NCBI GenBank assembly: GCA_003243445.1
Contig: QFQQ01000001.1
Span: forward strand, 1-64,000
Source of the DNA: Citrobacter freundii
GTDB lineage: Bacteria; Bacteroidota; Bacteroidia; Chitinophagales; Chitinophagaceae
Reading direction: 5' to 3'
Length of the DNA: 64,000 nt
Under the pieces are notes generated by a model. It searched no databases. It saw only the letters and a program-made list of their open reading frames with translations, and was not told where the DNA came from. How positions within the stretch are numbered: position 1 is the first letter of the stretch; each line of letters opens with the position of its first letter. The position numbers and the translations under genes are program-made. Below, piece after piece: positions 17,276 to 26,551 of this stretch.

Positions 17276-18541
17276 CTACTTGATAATACCGCCGAATGTA
17301 GCGTCAGTCACTACTCTTGGATTGCTCAATGCCGCCTTGAATGCATCGATGCTTTGCTGCGTCTCCGTAAATCTCCAATCAGTTTCTTTATTGATATTGA
17401 ACCAGACAAAACCTTTTACTTTTGGAAACCTTGTCTCCAGTTGAGCAAACATGTCCGTGATCCATGCAGCCTTATCTCCACCGGTTGAAGATGTGCCCAT
17501 TTCACAGATGAAAACAGGTTTATCAGGATGAGCCTGCACGATCCAGTCATACAATCCGCCGAATACCTGACCGAAACCTTGCCAGTTCGACCAGGATTGA
17601 GAGGTTCCGAAATTGTATCCATCCATCCCGATGATATCAACATAAGCATCACCAGGATAATAAGCATCCAGGGTTTGCGGATTTTTCGCACCATTCTCAT
17701 TATTCGGCGCCCAGACCCAATACGCATTTGTACCGCCTGCCACCCTGATCTTATCGCGCATATAGCGGAAAGCCTGTACATAAGTCGCCGCAGGAACCAG
17801 TTGATCATTTAAGATACTCCACGGATACCAGTCACCATTGAATTCATGTGCAAAGCGCAACACGATCGGTTTTCCTAATGCAGCGATTGCTTCACCGTAC
17901 TTCTTTATATCCTCGTCATATTTGCCAGACATCAATTCAACCATTCCCATTTTTGGCTCCAGCGTTACATGAGGAACATAACCTCCGGCAAACGCATTCT
18001 GACAAAATTGAACAGGAAAATTTTTACTGCCGGTAGCTTCCCAACCATTAAACATCATGGCCATGCTGGGATTTTTTCCAAAACCATTGTAGAAAGACAT
18101 TGGTGTACCCGAATCATCAAAAAATCCCCAATACAGCTTATTATTAGCCGGAGCGGCCGTTACTTCAATATCAACGTTGGTGGTTTGCCCACCAAATGTG
18201 ATGGCAAAACGGGCTGTTCCTGCTGATGCCGGCGTTCCGGATAATTTGTACACCAAATGTCCGATGCCTTCTTTCAAAACACCTTCAGTTAATACAGCTG
18301 CTAATCCAGTAACACCGGTTGAAGACAATGCTTGCCCTGCTTCATATGAACCGCCATTTCCTCCGGAATAAGAGAGATACATATTTCCGTCGTAAGCACT
18401 GCCCGCAACAGGATTGGGAGAAACACGCACCTGCGCACCACTTAATAAAGATACCTGCGGCTCATTCACCGTAGCTGAGTTATTCTTGCTGCAAAAACAC
18501 AGGCTTACAGAAAGCAATAATGAAATAAATGCCTTGACCAT
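17276..18541 (-). CDS. Glycoside hydrolase family 26 lipoprotein (beta-mannanase or lichenase-like)
   Basis: A 421-residue lipoprotein (LSVSLCFCSK at the N-terminus). An Ig-like domain (about 30-130) precedes a GH26 barrel (about 135-405). The catalytic acid/base is Glu233 in RFAHEFNGDWYPW and the nucleophile Glu347 in FICEMGTSS, both in the GH26 family arrangement. GH26 includes beta-1,4-mannanases, lichenases and beta-1,3-xylanases. The HEFNGDWYPW context and the pairing with only a GH3 beta-glucosidase make an endo-beta-glucanase plausible, but mannanase cannot be excluded. Likely surface exposed, it would cut the polymer before SusCD import. The next gene upstream is separated by a long perfect hairpin. 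Confidence 0.85.
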   Translation of the reverse strand: MVKAFISLLLSVSLCFCSKNNSATVNEPQVSLLSGAQVRVSPNPVAGSAYDGNMYLSYSGGNGGSYEAGQALSSTGVTGLAAVLTEGVLKEGIGHLVYKLSGTPASAGTARFAITFGGQTTNVDIEVTAAPANNKLYWGFFDDSGTPMSFYNGFGKNPSMAMMFNGWEATGSKNFPVQFCQNAFAGGYVPHVTLEPKMGMVELMSGKYDEDIKKYGEAIAALGKPIVLRFAHEFNGDWYPWSILNDQLVPAATYVQAFRYMRDKIRVAGGTNAYWVWAPNNENGAKNPQTLDAYYPGDAYVDIIGMDGYNFGTSQSWSNWQGFGQVFGGLYDWIVQAHPDKPVFICEMGTSSTGGDKAAWITDMFAQLETRFPKVKGFVWFNINKETDWRFTETQQSIDAFKAALSNPRVVTDATFGGIIK

Positions 18542-18589
18542 ATCGAAGATTAATGTTTAATAAATGTTACCACCCTATTTTATTGAATC

Positions 18590-18705
18590 GCGTAAGGTTC
18601 CCGCAGATTACGCAGAATAGGCGCAGATTCGCAGATTAGATTCCTGTGGAAGATATTCATCTGCGAATCTGCGCCTATTCTGCGTAATCTGCGGGAACCC
18701 TACGC
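18590..18705. repeat. Near-perfect 45-bp inverted repeat inside the PUL
   Basis: Arms 18592-18636 and 18659-18703 match at 44 of 45 positions around a 22-bp loop; one or two further bases (GC) pair on each side. The arm starts GTAAGGTTCCCGCAGATTAC and continues with CGCAGA words. The hairpin lies between the glycan-binding protein gene and GH26 and, if transcribed, would form a very stable stem that could limit read-through into the enzyme genes. Confidence 0.9.
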
Positions 18706-18721
18706 CACACAATCATCAAAA

Positions 18722-20035
18722 TCATTTAACAAAAAGAATATCGTCGAAGTAAACCACTTCGTTGTTCGGTACATTCCAGTTGTTCAACCTCCAGCCAAAC
18801 TTCCGGAAAGCGTTTCCATTATTCCACATCGGTTTTGCTGAACCCGGTCCGATCGCTATCTTGAAATATTTCCATTCCGGTGACACAACGATCCCCACGC
18901 CTGCAAAATCATTTCCATATCCATCGGGCATACCACTTCCCATCAAGGCCATTTGAATACCCTCGTTACCCGTTCCGTTGGTTGTACTTCTTACCCAGAA
19001 TGTGATATACCGGTATCCGGCGTTCACGAAATTGGCAGTATTCAATACACCTCCGGGCGAATAGTTATTGCCGAAGTAAGTGATCGCCAGAGAAGCGTTT
19101 CCTCTTTTTGCCACTGCCGAAGAGACCGCCTGTGAAGAACCATAATCATCGCCATCTGTATTTGGTCCTATGTTCGTTCCGTAGTTATCAGTGAATACCT
19201 GCATGGCATTCGCCACATTTACCAGTTCAAATCCGCTTTGTGTTGTTCCGAATGGAGTAACAAGGTCAAGTGTGCCGATATTGATTGCATCGATGTTTGG
19301 GATAGTTACTACAAGGCTTGTCGGTGATTGAGAGACGATCGGAATTTCTGTTGTCGAGCCTGTAAAGTTCAATGAACTCACCTTATCCAGGTTCTGGCCA
19401 GAGATTGTAATTGTTACACCTTCGCTTACATTGATCTCCGAAGCAGCGGTAGCGGAAGGAAACAGGCCTGCGATATTCAGATCAACGATCGTTGTGCTTT
19501 TGGCAGCGTCGATCGCATACCTGCTGGGGTTTGCGAGTGCCACGGCTACGATCAGGTGCTTTCCGAGATTCGCCGGATCAACGATCACACTATTATCTAC
19601 CTCAAGATAAAAAGTAGCTGAGCCGCTCTCTGAAACCTCTAGCTTTGCAGGAAGCGTGTAACCGGCTGCAGGCATTGCAGCATAATTAACGCCCAGCACA
19701 CCACTCGCAAGGATCTGCTGAACTGTATCCGCATTCACCCGGATATCCACGCTATACGCGCCGCGTGCTGTACCGGATAACGCCGCACCGAGGATGATCT
19801 TTGTTTTACCGGTTTTCTCATCCACTATATAATTGGCAGCAGTCGGACTGATCCCATTCGATGAAGCAGGAACAGGATAAATCGCGTTAAGCCCTAAAGA
19901 AAAATTAGTGCTCTGCGGCATATAGATCGTTGAATCACCATATTCCCTGGCAGAGTCATCCTTTTCACAGGAAGTTAATGTTGCCAACAGGATCACACCT
20001 GTCAACACAGCAGTCGTTATAGTTTTAAAACGCAT
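18722..20035 (-). CDS. SusE/SGBP-like surface glycan-binding lipoprotein
   Basis: The start at 20035 gives a direct lipoprotein signal (MRFKTITTAVLTG...LTSCEKD); an ATG at 20059 would add eight residues. The mature protein has three parts: a DUF1735-type Ig-like domain (about 25-165), an IPT/TIG domain (about 195-270) and a C-terminal beta-sandwich resembling carbohydrate-binding modules (about 275-437, aromatic-rich: WKYFKIAIG, WRLNNWNVP). This is the usual build of surface glycan-binding proteins encoded after susCD. It probably presents the polysaccharide to GH26 and SusCD at the cell surface. Confidence 0.85.
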   Translation of the reverse strand: MRFKTITTAVLTGVILLATLTSCEKDDSAREYGDSTIYMPQSTNFSLGLNAIYPVPASSNGISPTAANYIVDEKTGKTKIILGAALSGTARGAYSVDIRVNADTVQQILASGVLGVNYAAMPAAGYTLPAKLEVSESGSATFYLEVDNSVIVDPANLGKHLIVAVALANPSRYAIDAAKSTTIVDLNIAGLFPSATAASEINVSEGVTITISGQNLDKVSSLNFTGSTTEIPIVSQSPTSLVVTIPNIDAINIGTLDLVTPFGTTQSGFELVNVANAMQVFTDNYGTNIGPNTDGDDYGSSQAVSSAVAKRGNASLAITYFGNNYSPGGVLNTANFVNAGYRYITFWVRSTTNGTGNEGIQMALMGSGMPDGYGNDFAGVGIVVSPEWKYFKIAIGPGSAKPMWNNGNAFRKFGWRLNNWNVPNNEVVYFDDILFVK

Positions 20036-20081
20036 CGTTTTATTTTTTGCTTTTAGCATAACTGTTTACGATTACACGGAA

Positions 20082-21803
20082 TTACCAACCCGGATTTTGC
20101 ACCAGTACTCCGTCAGAGATCAATACTTCTGACTGAGGGAATGGATAAAAATTCATTCTCGGACTGACGAACACCCTGTTTTGAACATTTCTTTTTGTGT
20201 ATATCAAGCTCCCGTTTGCCGCTCTTGTAATGGAGACACCGGTTACTGGTGCATTCTGTGCAGAGGCGGCGTCGTTCCAGCGGATCAGATCCCAGTACCG
20301 ATAGTTTTCGAATGCCAGCTCCACACGACGCTCGCGTTTAAGTGCCGCTCTGAATTCAGTCTGATTTGTCGCGATAACACCAGCCAGGTTTACTCCCGGA
20401 CGGGCTCTCACTCTATTGATCGCCTGTCTTGCTGTCATTGAGTAGCCGTTGTTATTATCCGGTCCATACGCTTCGTTCATTGCTTCAGCATATACCAGCA
20501 GCAATTCACCAAAACGGAACACCGGCCAGTTATGTACATTGGTCGCATTGTTCAACAGATCCACATTATCATTCAGAAATTTCTTCAGGTAGTAACCGGT
20601 TTTGCTTGCATTCGGACGCGTCATATCATCCGCACCACCCGGTGCCTGCTCGATTGTCCGGCCATTCCAGTTGCTGCCATTTGTGACAACGGTTGTGGCC
20701 AGGCGCGGATCCCTGTTTGCATAAGGATTGCCGGGCACTGCAGCACCTGTCCATTCGTAAGTCTCTACCAGGTTTTCCGTTGGCGTAATGCCGCTGTTGC
20801 CACCTGCAGTAGCGATCGGATAGTTTGCCCGCTCAGGCGCATTATCTGCTGCATAACGGATCGCCAGGATCGTTTCATTGCTGTTCAGTGTATTGTTACC
20901 CAAAAAGTAATTGCGATAGTTACCATCCAGACCATTGTTTCCGCCTGCATTGTCTGTACGCTGCGCGAACACGATCGCTTCATTGGCGGCAGCGGCAGCA
21001 GCCTGCCATTTTGCAGCGTTCCCGGAAGCATTATGCAATGGACTTGCCGCGTAAAGCAATACACGCGCTTTCAGCGCCAGCGCAGAACCGATCGAGAACC
21101 GTCCATCCTGTGTGGTGAAAGCCGAGGTTTTCCAATTGGGTTGCAGGCGATCTTTATACGTATCAATTTCCGTAACGATATAGCTGGCAATCTCATCAAA
21201 TGTAGAAACTGCAATCGCCGGTCTTTCTGAAACAGGATAAGTCTGCAGGATCAACGGTACGCCTCCATATCTCTTGATCAGTTCAAAGTAGAAATAACCA
21301 CGCAGCACATGCGCTTCGGCAATAGCCCAACCCATCGATGCTACATCATTCAGAAAACGTTGTCTCGAATCAGCCGTAATAGTATCCCTGTTCAGTGCGA
21401 GCAGGGAACGGTAATCCCCACCTTTTTTATCCAGATATTCCAGGAAATAATTCGCCGCGTAGATACCTGCGTAGTAATGATTGAAGCGGTCATCCGGATT
21501 GTTGAACTGATTCCAGTTGCCATTATTGAAGAGGTAAACATCCCCTACCCTGTTTGTTTGCACCGCTTCATCTGTAGCCGCAGCAAACAGGTTACCATCT
21601 ATCGCAGCAAACTCATTCCGTTGCTGCAGGTAAGCATAAGGTGCATTCGCCAACTGGATAATGCTGTTGTAATTCTCGTCAACATTATGATCTACCGGCT
21701 GTGTATCAATTTTGGTATCCAGGAAACTCTTGCTGCAGGCGGTTGCCCCGATGCAGGCGGACACCAGTATCAATTTTGTAATTCTGTTATATATTGAGTG
21801 CAT
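20082..21803 (-). CDS. susD: SusD/RagB family nutrient-binding lipoprotein (second pair)
   Basis: A 573-residue lipoprotein with signal and lipobox ending in ATACSKSFLDT. It contains the helical TPR-rich SusD fold: N-terminal region (YNSIIQLANAPYAYLQQ), the central family motif EAHVLRGYFYFELIKRYGG (about 168-186) and the C-terminal RagB stretch RRVELAFENYRYWDLIRW (about 500-517). SusD proteins cap the SusC channel and bind glycan. It follows its SusC partner by 9 bp. Confidence 0.93.
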   Translation of the reverse strand: MHSIYNRITKLILVSACIGATACSKSFLDTKIDTQPVDHNVDENYNSIIQLANAPYAYLQQRNEFAAIDGNLFAAATDEAVQTNRVGDVYLFNNGNWNQFNNPDDRFNHYYAGIYAANYFLEYLDKKGGDYRSLLALNRDTITADSRQRFLNDVASMGWAIAEAHVLRGYFYFELIKRYGGVPLILQTYPVSERPAIAVSTFDEIASYIVTEIDTYKDRLQPNWKTSAFTTQDGRFSIGSALALKARVLLYAASPLHNASGNAAKWQAAAAAANEAIVFAQRTDNAGGNNGLDGNYRNYFLGNNTLNSNETILAIRYAADNAPERANYPIATAGGNSGITPTENLVETYEWTGAAVPGNPYANRDPRLATTVVTNGSNWNGRTIEQAPGGADDMTRPNASKTGYYLKKFLNDNVDLLNNATNVHNWPVFRFGELLLVYAEAMNEAYGPDNNNGYSMTARQAINRVRARPGVNLAGVIATNQTEFRAALKRERRVELAFENYRYWDLIRWNDAASAQNAPVTGVSITRAANGSLIYTKRNVQNRVFVSPRMNFYPFPQSEVLISDGVLVQNPGW

Positions 21804-21812
21804 ACATTTTTT

Positions 21813-24719
21813 TTAAAAGGTTAATGAAACGCCCGCATTGAATGACTTAATGCCGGGATAACCAGCAGGAGTTTCAGGATCCAATCCATACTCCTTATAA
21901 AAAGACGACCATAATACCGGGTTAACAGCCGTAAAAAATATTCTGAACTTTTGCAGATGCATTCTTTCCGCCACTTTAGCGGCAACAGTATATCCCAATT
22001 GCAATGAACGGATCCGGAGGAAACCTGCGTCCTTCATCCAGAATGTTGAATTGGTATAGTTGTTTGTATTGGTCTGCAGGGTCAATCTTGGAAAAGTCGC
22101 TTCATTTCTTGTGTCGATCCCCTGTGCAGGATAGTATGCCCATGCATTGGCTGCAAGCGGATATGCCGTTGTGTTCCCTACAAATGGTACCGCCTGGTTG
22201 TAAGCCGATCCAAGCAGGTTGATCTGCTGACCGGTTGCCCCCTGGAACAACGCGGAAAGATCAAATCCTTTATAAGACGCGGACAGGTTGAATGAATAAT
22301 AGAAGCTCGGATAAGCAGGCTTGCCGATCTCCTTCACATCTGTATTATCTACAATCCCGTTCCCATCCAGATCGCTGTAGCGGATATCGCCGGGTTGAAC
22401 AGGTCCGAATGCAGGAACAGGCAAACCGGTTCTCAGCGTTCCGTCTGCATTGAAGTCTTCCAGCTGATACAGACCAGGCGCAACCAATCCCATTGGTGTA
22501 CCGATCGCGCGGCCGGTTGTGTTGGAGAAGGCATTCTTGTTCGGAACTTCTGCCTGGTAATCGATCCTGTTCTTCGCATAAGTCCCCATGGCGCCAATCG
22601 AGTAATTGAACTCTCCGATCTTATCAGCATAGCTTATACCGAATTCATACCCACGGTTGGTCACTTTACCGATATTCTGGAAAGGAAGCATGTCAGCACC
22701 GGTATATCCAAGGTATCCCGGGATCAGGTTGTTCCTTGTAATGATGCCGCTGCGCTTATCCATGAACCAGGCTGCATTGATACTGATCTTATCAAGCAAG
22801 GTTGCTTCGAAGCCTGCTTCATATTTCAGGCTTTGTTCAGCCGTGATATCAGGCGTTGCCAATCTTCCTAAACTAATACCTCCGTTATAAGTCAAACTGT
22901 TATTGCCGGTAACACTTCCCGGCACATACCGATAGTATTGCTGATACAGATAACGTCCGTTGTATGTCTGATCATTTCCGCTTTTACCAACAGCTGCGCG
23001 GAGTTTCAAATAATTGATCAGCGAATTGTTTTTCAGAAAATCTTCTTCAGACAGGATCCATCCTAGAGACATGGCAGGATAGAATTTCCAGCGATTACCA
23101 GGTGCATAAGAGTCAGATCCGCTATAACCCCAGCCAATCTCGGCAATGTATTTATTATCGTACGTATAATTTGAGCGCCCTCCGATGGTCTGAAAATGAT
23201 ACGTGATACGTGTAGGATCTTCATTTGCATCAGGGATCATTTCACTGGCGTAATAGTTCACGGCAGCTGTGATCACATGTTTACCAAATGTCCTGTTGTA
23301 ACCGGCAACGATGTTTGACTGTCTCCAGGTCAGCTGACCATAAGGCTGATTTGTTCCGAACGTGATCGGAGTTGTTCTGTCTGCAGTAGCCTGCGAACCT
23401 TCATAAAAACGCGCGTAGGTCGCTGTTTTATTCTGGATCACTCTTGACCAGGTATTGAAAGAAACCGACTGGCTCAGGTATAATCCTTTTGTCAGGAAAC
23501 CAAGATCTTCTTTCAGACTGAAATTGCCCTGCAATGTTCTGTCGTGCGAAGTATACAGGCCCGTTGCATTCAACTGCGCCACCGGATTGTTTGGATACAA
23601 TGTATTACCAGACCAGTTTCCTGTAGCAGGATCAATTACCGGGTAAATATTATCCGGGTAAGTGGAAAGTTGTCTCCAGAAATTCGCGGCATTATCATAC
23701 GTATTATGGCTGAACGGATACGTATAACTTTCGATCCTTCCGCCGAGGTCAACCTTTCCTTCAAAGATCCTGAAGAATTTAAGATCGACATTTGAACGAA
23801 GCGTAAAGCGTTTCAAACCAGTGTTGCTGCCGGTAGTTGAATTCCCCGGCACATCAAACAGACCATTCTGGCTCATATAATCCATAAACAGGTTATACTT
23901 TGCCATATTGTTCACCCCTCCCTGCACATTCACATTGGCATCGGTATAAGGAGCGCCGCTTTTCAGCACCTCATCAAACCAATCCACATTTGTACCTGTA
24001 CCATTTTTATAAGCATCCAACTGCGTGGCGGAATAGTAAGGATTCCAAACATATTGATTGCCGTTCAATGAATAATTATCATTGCTGACCGCCTGGTTAT
24101 ACAGGTTTGCATAATTATAGGAATCAAAAGGTTTCTGCACTTTAATTGCCTGTTGAACACCCTGCGTCACATTCGCGTTGATGCTCAGCTTATCGCTTTT
24201 CGCTCTTTTTGTTGTTACCCACAGCACACCATTAGCTCCCTTTATGCCAAATGAAGCCAGTGTAACCGGATCTTTCAGCAAGGTCACATTATCAATTTCC
24301 CCTGTAGAGAGATATTGAAAGTAGAAGGAAATATCTACCTGGAATCCATCTACGAAACAGACGATGTTTGCATTATCATATGTTGCTCTTCCGCGCATGA
24401 ACATGGACGCCTGGTCATAACCGACCTGGCCGTTATTCTGCGTCACCATCAGACCATTCAATTGACCATACAAAGTATTGGTCAGATTGGCGACAGGTAT
24501 TTTATCCAGCGTATTGCCGGTAACAGTTGAATAAGAAGAGACCGACCGTTGCAATGGCAACGACAACAATGGCCCCGGCTCAAATTTCACCTCAACCGGT
24601 TGGATCGTATCAATAGAAGCGGCTGTTGTATCAGACTGCGCATTGGCTGTGATACAATTTGCGGCAGCTACGGCGAGCAACAACAGACTGATTCTTTTTA
24701 TTGTCAAATATTTCTTCAT
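21813..24719 (-). CDS. susC: SusC-like TonB-dependent receptor (second pair, no carboxypeptidase-like domain)
   Basis: A 968-residue outer-membrane receptor. After the signal peptide it goes almost directly into the plug domain (about 60-180; GRATYDNANIVCFVDGF, IKGANGVLWVTTKRAKS), lacking the CarboxypepD_reg-like N-terminal domain that the upstream SusC has. A 22-strand barrel follows, with conserved SusC stretches (LGWILSEEDFLKNN, LRAAVGKSGNDQTYNGRY) and a C-terminal aromatic end (SFNAGVSLTF). It imports oligosaccharides with its SusD lid. The missing domain suggests a divergent partner, perhaps for a different oligosaccharide size. Confidence 0.93.
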   Translation of the reverse strand: MKKYLTIKRISLLLLAVAAANCITANAQSDTTAASIDTIQPVEVKFEPGPLLSLPLQRSVSSYSTVTGNTLDKIPVANLTNTLYGQLNGLMVTQNNGQVGYDQASMFMRGRATYDNANIVCFVDGFQVDISFYFQYLSTGEIDNVTLLKDPVTLASFGIKGANGVLWVTTKRAKSDKLSINANVTQGVQQAIKVQKPFDSYNYANLYNQAVSNDNYSLNGNQYVWNPYYSATQLDAYKNGTGTNVDWFDEVLKSGAPYTDANVNVQGGVNNMAKYNLFMDYMSQNGLFDVPGNSTTGSNTGLKRFTLRSNVDLKFFRIFEGKVDLGGRIESYTYPFSHNTYDNAANFWRQLSTYPDNIYPVIDPATGNWSGNTLYPNNPVAQLNATGLYTSHDRTLQGNFSLKEDLGFLTKGLYLSQSVSFNTWSRVIQNKTATYARFYEGSQATADRTTPITFGTNQPYGQLTWRQSNIVAGYNRTFGKHVITAAVNYYASEMIPDANEDPTRITYHFQTIGGRSNYTYDNKYIAEIGWGYSGSDSYAPGNRWKFYPAMSLGWILSEEDFLKNNSLINYLKLRAAVGKSGNDQTYNGRYLYQQYYRYVPGSVTGNNSLTYNGGISLGRLATPDITAEQSLKYEAGFEATLLDKISINAAWFMDKRSGIITRNNLIPGYLGYTGADMLPFQNIGKVTNRGYEFGISYADKIGEFNYSIGAMGTYAKNRIDYQAEVPNKNAFSNTTGRAIGTPMGLVAPGLYQLEDFNADGTLRTGLPVPAFGPVQPGDIRYSDLDGNGIVDNTDVKEIGKPAYPSFYYSFNLSASYKGFDLSALFQGATGQQINLLGSAYNQAVPFVGNTTAYPLAANAWAYYPAQGIDTRNEATFPRLTLQTNTNNYTNSTFWMKDAGFLRIRSLQLGYTVAAKVAERMHLQKFRIFFTAVNPVLWSSFYKEYGLDPETPAGYPGIKSFNAGVSLTF

Positions 24720-24752
24720 ATAGCTAGTCTACTATGATTAAGAATTGAAGCA

Positions 24753-26540
24753 TTAGTATCCTGGGTTCTGGACCAGGTATCCTTTGTTTATCTCGCTTTG
24801 CGGGAATGGATTCAGAAATTGTTTTGGATGCCAGAAGCCGTTATAGCGAACTGAGTTGGTATAGTTGGTATTGCCGCTTGGCAATGCGTCGCCGCCATTA
24901 TTGAAGGCAAGAAAACGGATCGGCCCGCCGATGATACCGTTATTGATATTGGCATGCTTCCAGTGCTTCAGGTCATTAAAGCGGTATTTCTCCTGGATGA
25001 ATTCGATCGCCCATTCACGCTGGATGATCTCTCTTAATCTTGCCTGGTTGGTTTCCGTAACCGGAGGAAGACCTGCGCGCTCATGAATAACGTTCAGTCG
25101 TTGCAATGCCTGCGCAGGTTGACCGGTTTCATTATAGGCTTCTGCGGAACTGAGATAATAAGCAGCAAGACGGAAGATCGGGAAGTCAAACCACTCTCTT
25201 CTTCCGGCCATATAGTAGAACTTGGTTGGCTGACCGGCTCCGAAGTGATTCACATCTTTGTAATGCTCTGTCATGTTCCAGAATGGATCACCGGGATTAT
25301 TATCTGCCTGCATTTCCCAACCGTTAAAGTCGGCACGCATGCGCGGTTCCATTTCTCTGAACTTGGTCAGGTATTCAGCAAAAGGTTGATTTTGTCCGAG
25401 AGCAGGCCATGTCTGATTGGTTCCATCCGCTTTATAATAATTTTCCAGCATGCTGGTGGAAAGTACAGAACCGTTTGCCTGGTAGTGATAGTTCACTACG
25501 TTGAAGATATTATAAGGACCGGCACCGCCCGATGAAGGAACCTGTTGTTTGAAAGCAAGGATCACTTCCCTGTTGCCCGGCGTAGAAGTGGCATTGCCAT
25601 AATCCGCCATCGGATTGCCGGTGTTAATGATCGATAAACCACCCGGCCCCTGCGCTTCTGTAAGCACTGCTTCACTGGCAGCCAGCGCTCTTGTCCATAA
25701 AGCAGGATCAGTTGCACCAAGACAGATCAGGTTATTATTGCCGCCCAGGCTGAGATATGGCGTTGCTGTATTGAACAACGGTCTTGCCGCGTACATCAAT
25801 GCCTTTGCTTTGATGGAAAGCGCAGCACTCTTTGTCATTCGTCCTGATGAATTATCGGCCCATCTTGAAGGCAGAGCTGCTGCCGCCTGATCACACCAAA
25901 CTACGATCGTATCCAATACATCTTTAAGTGGCGCGCGCGGGATCATCAATGAGGAAAGATCATTCAGCGATGACAAGGCAAAACTTCCGGAGATGACCGG
26001 CACGCCGCCGTACATAATGAACATCTGCGTATAACGGTAAGCAACCAATGCCTGCATCTCTGCTTTCACGATCGCTTTGTCTGCAGCAGACATATCGGAA
26101 ACCTTATCAATGTTCTCTTTTACCAGGTAGGCCTTGCGGATGCCCTGGAAATTATCAGTGTAACCATCATTACCATAACCACCATTCGACCCCATATCCT
26201 GGCTGTTTGTATTGGGGGTGAACCCGCCACCGAGAATAGCTACAGAAGCAACGCTTCCCGGGATCTGCACCCAGAAAGCCTGGCTACCAGCAAGCTGATC
26301 ATCTGTGCTTGGCGCATAATAGCCAGCCCAGTTCAAGCCCTGGCGAAGACAGGCAAAGTATGCGCCTGAAATGGCATTGTATGCATTCGTCGAATTTTTA
26401 AATACTGTATCGATGGTTGGTGTACCGCCGGGAGGAACCTGTAAAAAATCTTTTTCGCAGGAAGAAAGGCTGAGGATCATGGATACACCGATGATCATCG
26501 CCAGATATTTATAAAAATGTTTTAACCTGTTTTTTTTCAT
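24753..26540 (-). CDS. susD: SusD/RagB family nutrient-binding lipoprotein (first pair)
   Basis: A 595-residue lipoprotein with signal and lipobox ending in SLSSCEKDFL. Central SusD motif: EMQALVAYRYTQMFIMYGGVP (given from about residue 160), and C-terminal RagB region REIIQREWAIEFIQEKYRF (about 500-518). It follows its SusC by 11 bp and precedes the second SusC by 33 bp. It would bind the polysaccharide fragment at the mouth of the first SusC channel. Many SusD proteins in this group end in QNPGY or similar, as here. Confidence 0.93.
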   Translation of the reverse strand: MKKNRLKHFYKYLAMIIGVSMILSLSSCEKDFLQVPPGGTPTIDTVFKNSTNAYNAISGAYFACLRQGLNWAGYYAPSTDDQLAGSQAFWVQIPGSVASVAILGGGFTPNTNSQDMGSNGGYGNDGYTDNFQGIRKAYLVKENIDKVSDMSAADKAIVKAEMQALVAYRYTQMFIMYGGVPVISGSFALSSLNDLSSLMIPRAPLKDVLDTIVVWCDQAAAALPSRWADNSSGRMTKSAALSIKAKALMYAARPLFNTATPYLSLGGNNNLICLGATDPALWTRALAASEAVLTEAQGPGGLSIINTGNPMADYGNATSTPGNREVILAFKQQVPSSGGAGPYNIFNVVNYHYQANGSVLSTSMLENYYKADGTNQTWPALGQNQPFAEYLTKFREMEPRMRADFNGWEMQADNNPGDPFWNMTEHYKDVNHFGAGQPTKFYYMAGRREWFDFPIFRLAAYYLSSAEAYNETGQPAQALQRLNVIHERAGLPPVTETNQARLREIIQREWAIEFIQEKYRFNDLKHWKHANINNGIIGGPIRFLAFNNGGDALPSGNTNYTNSVRYNGFWHPKQFLNPFPQSEINKGYLVQNPGY

Positions 26541-26551
26541 ACCGCAATAGT

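Noticed and set aside
20532..21230. 232-residue plus-strand frame
   Set aside because: It is antisense to susD; composition reflects the complement of a well-recognised gene.
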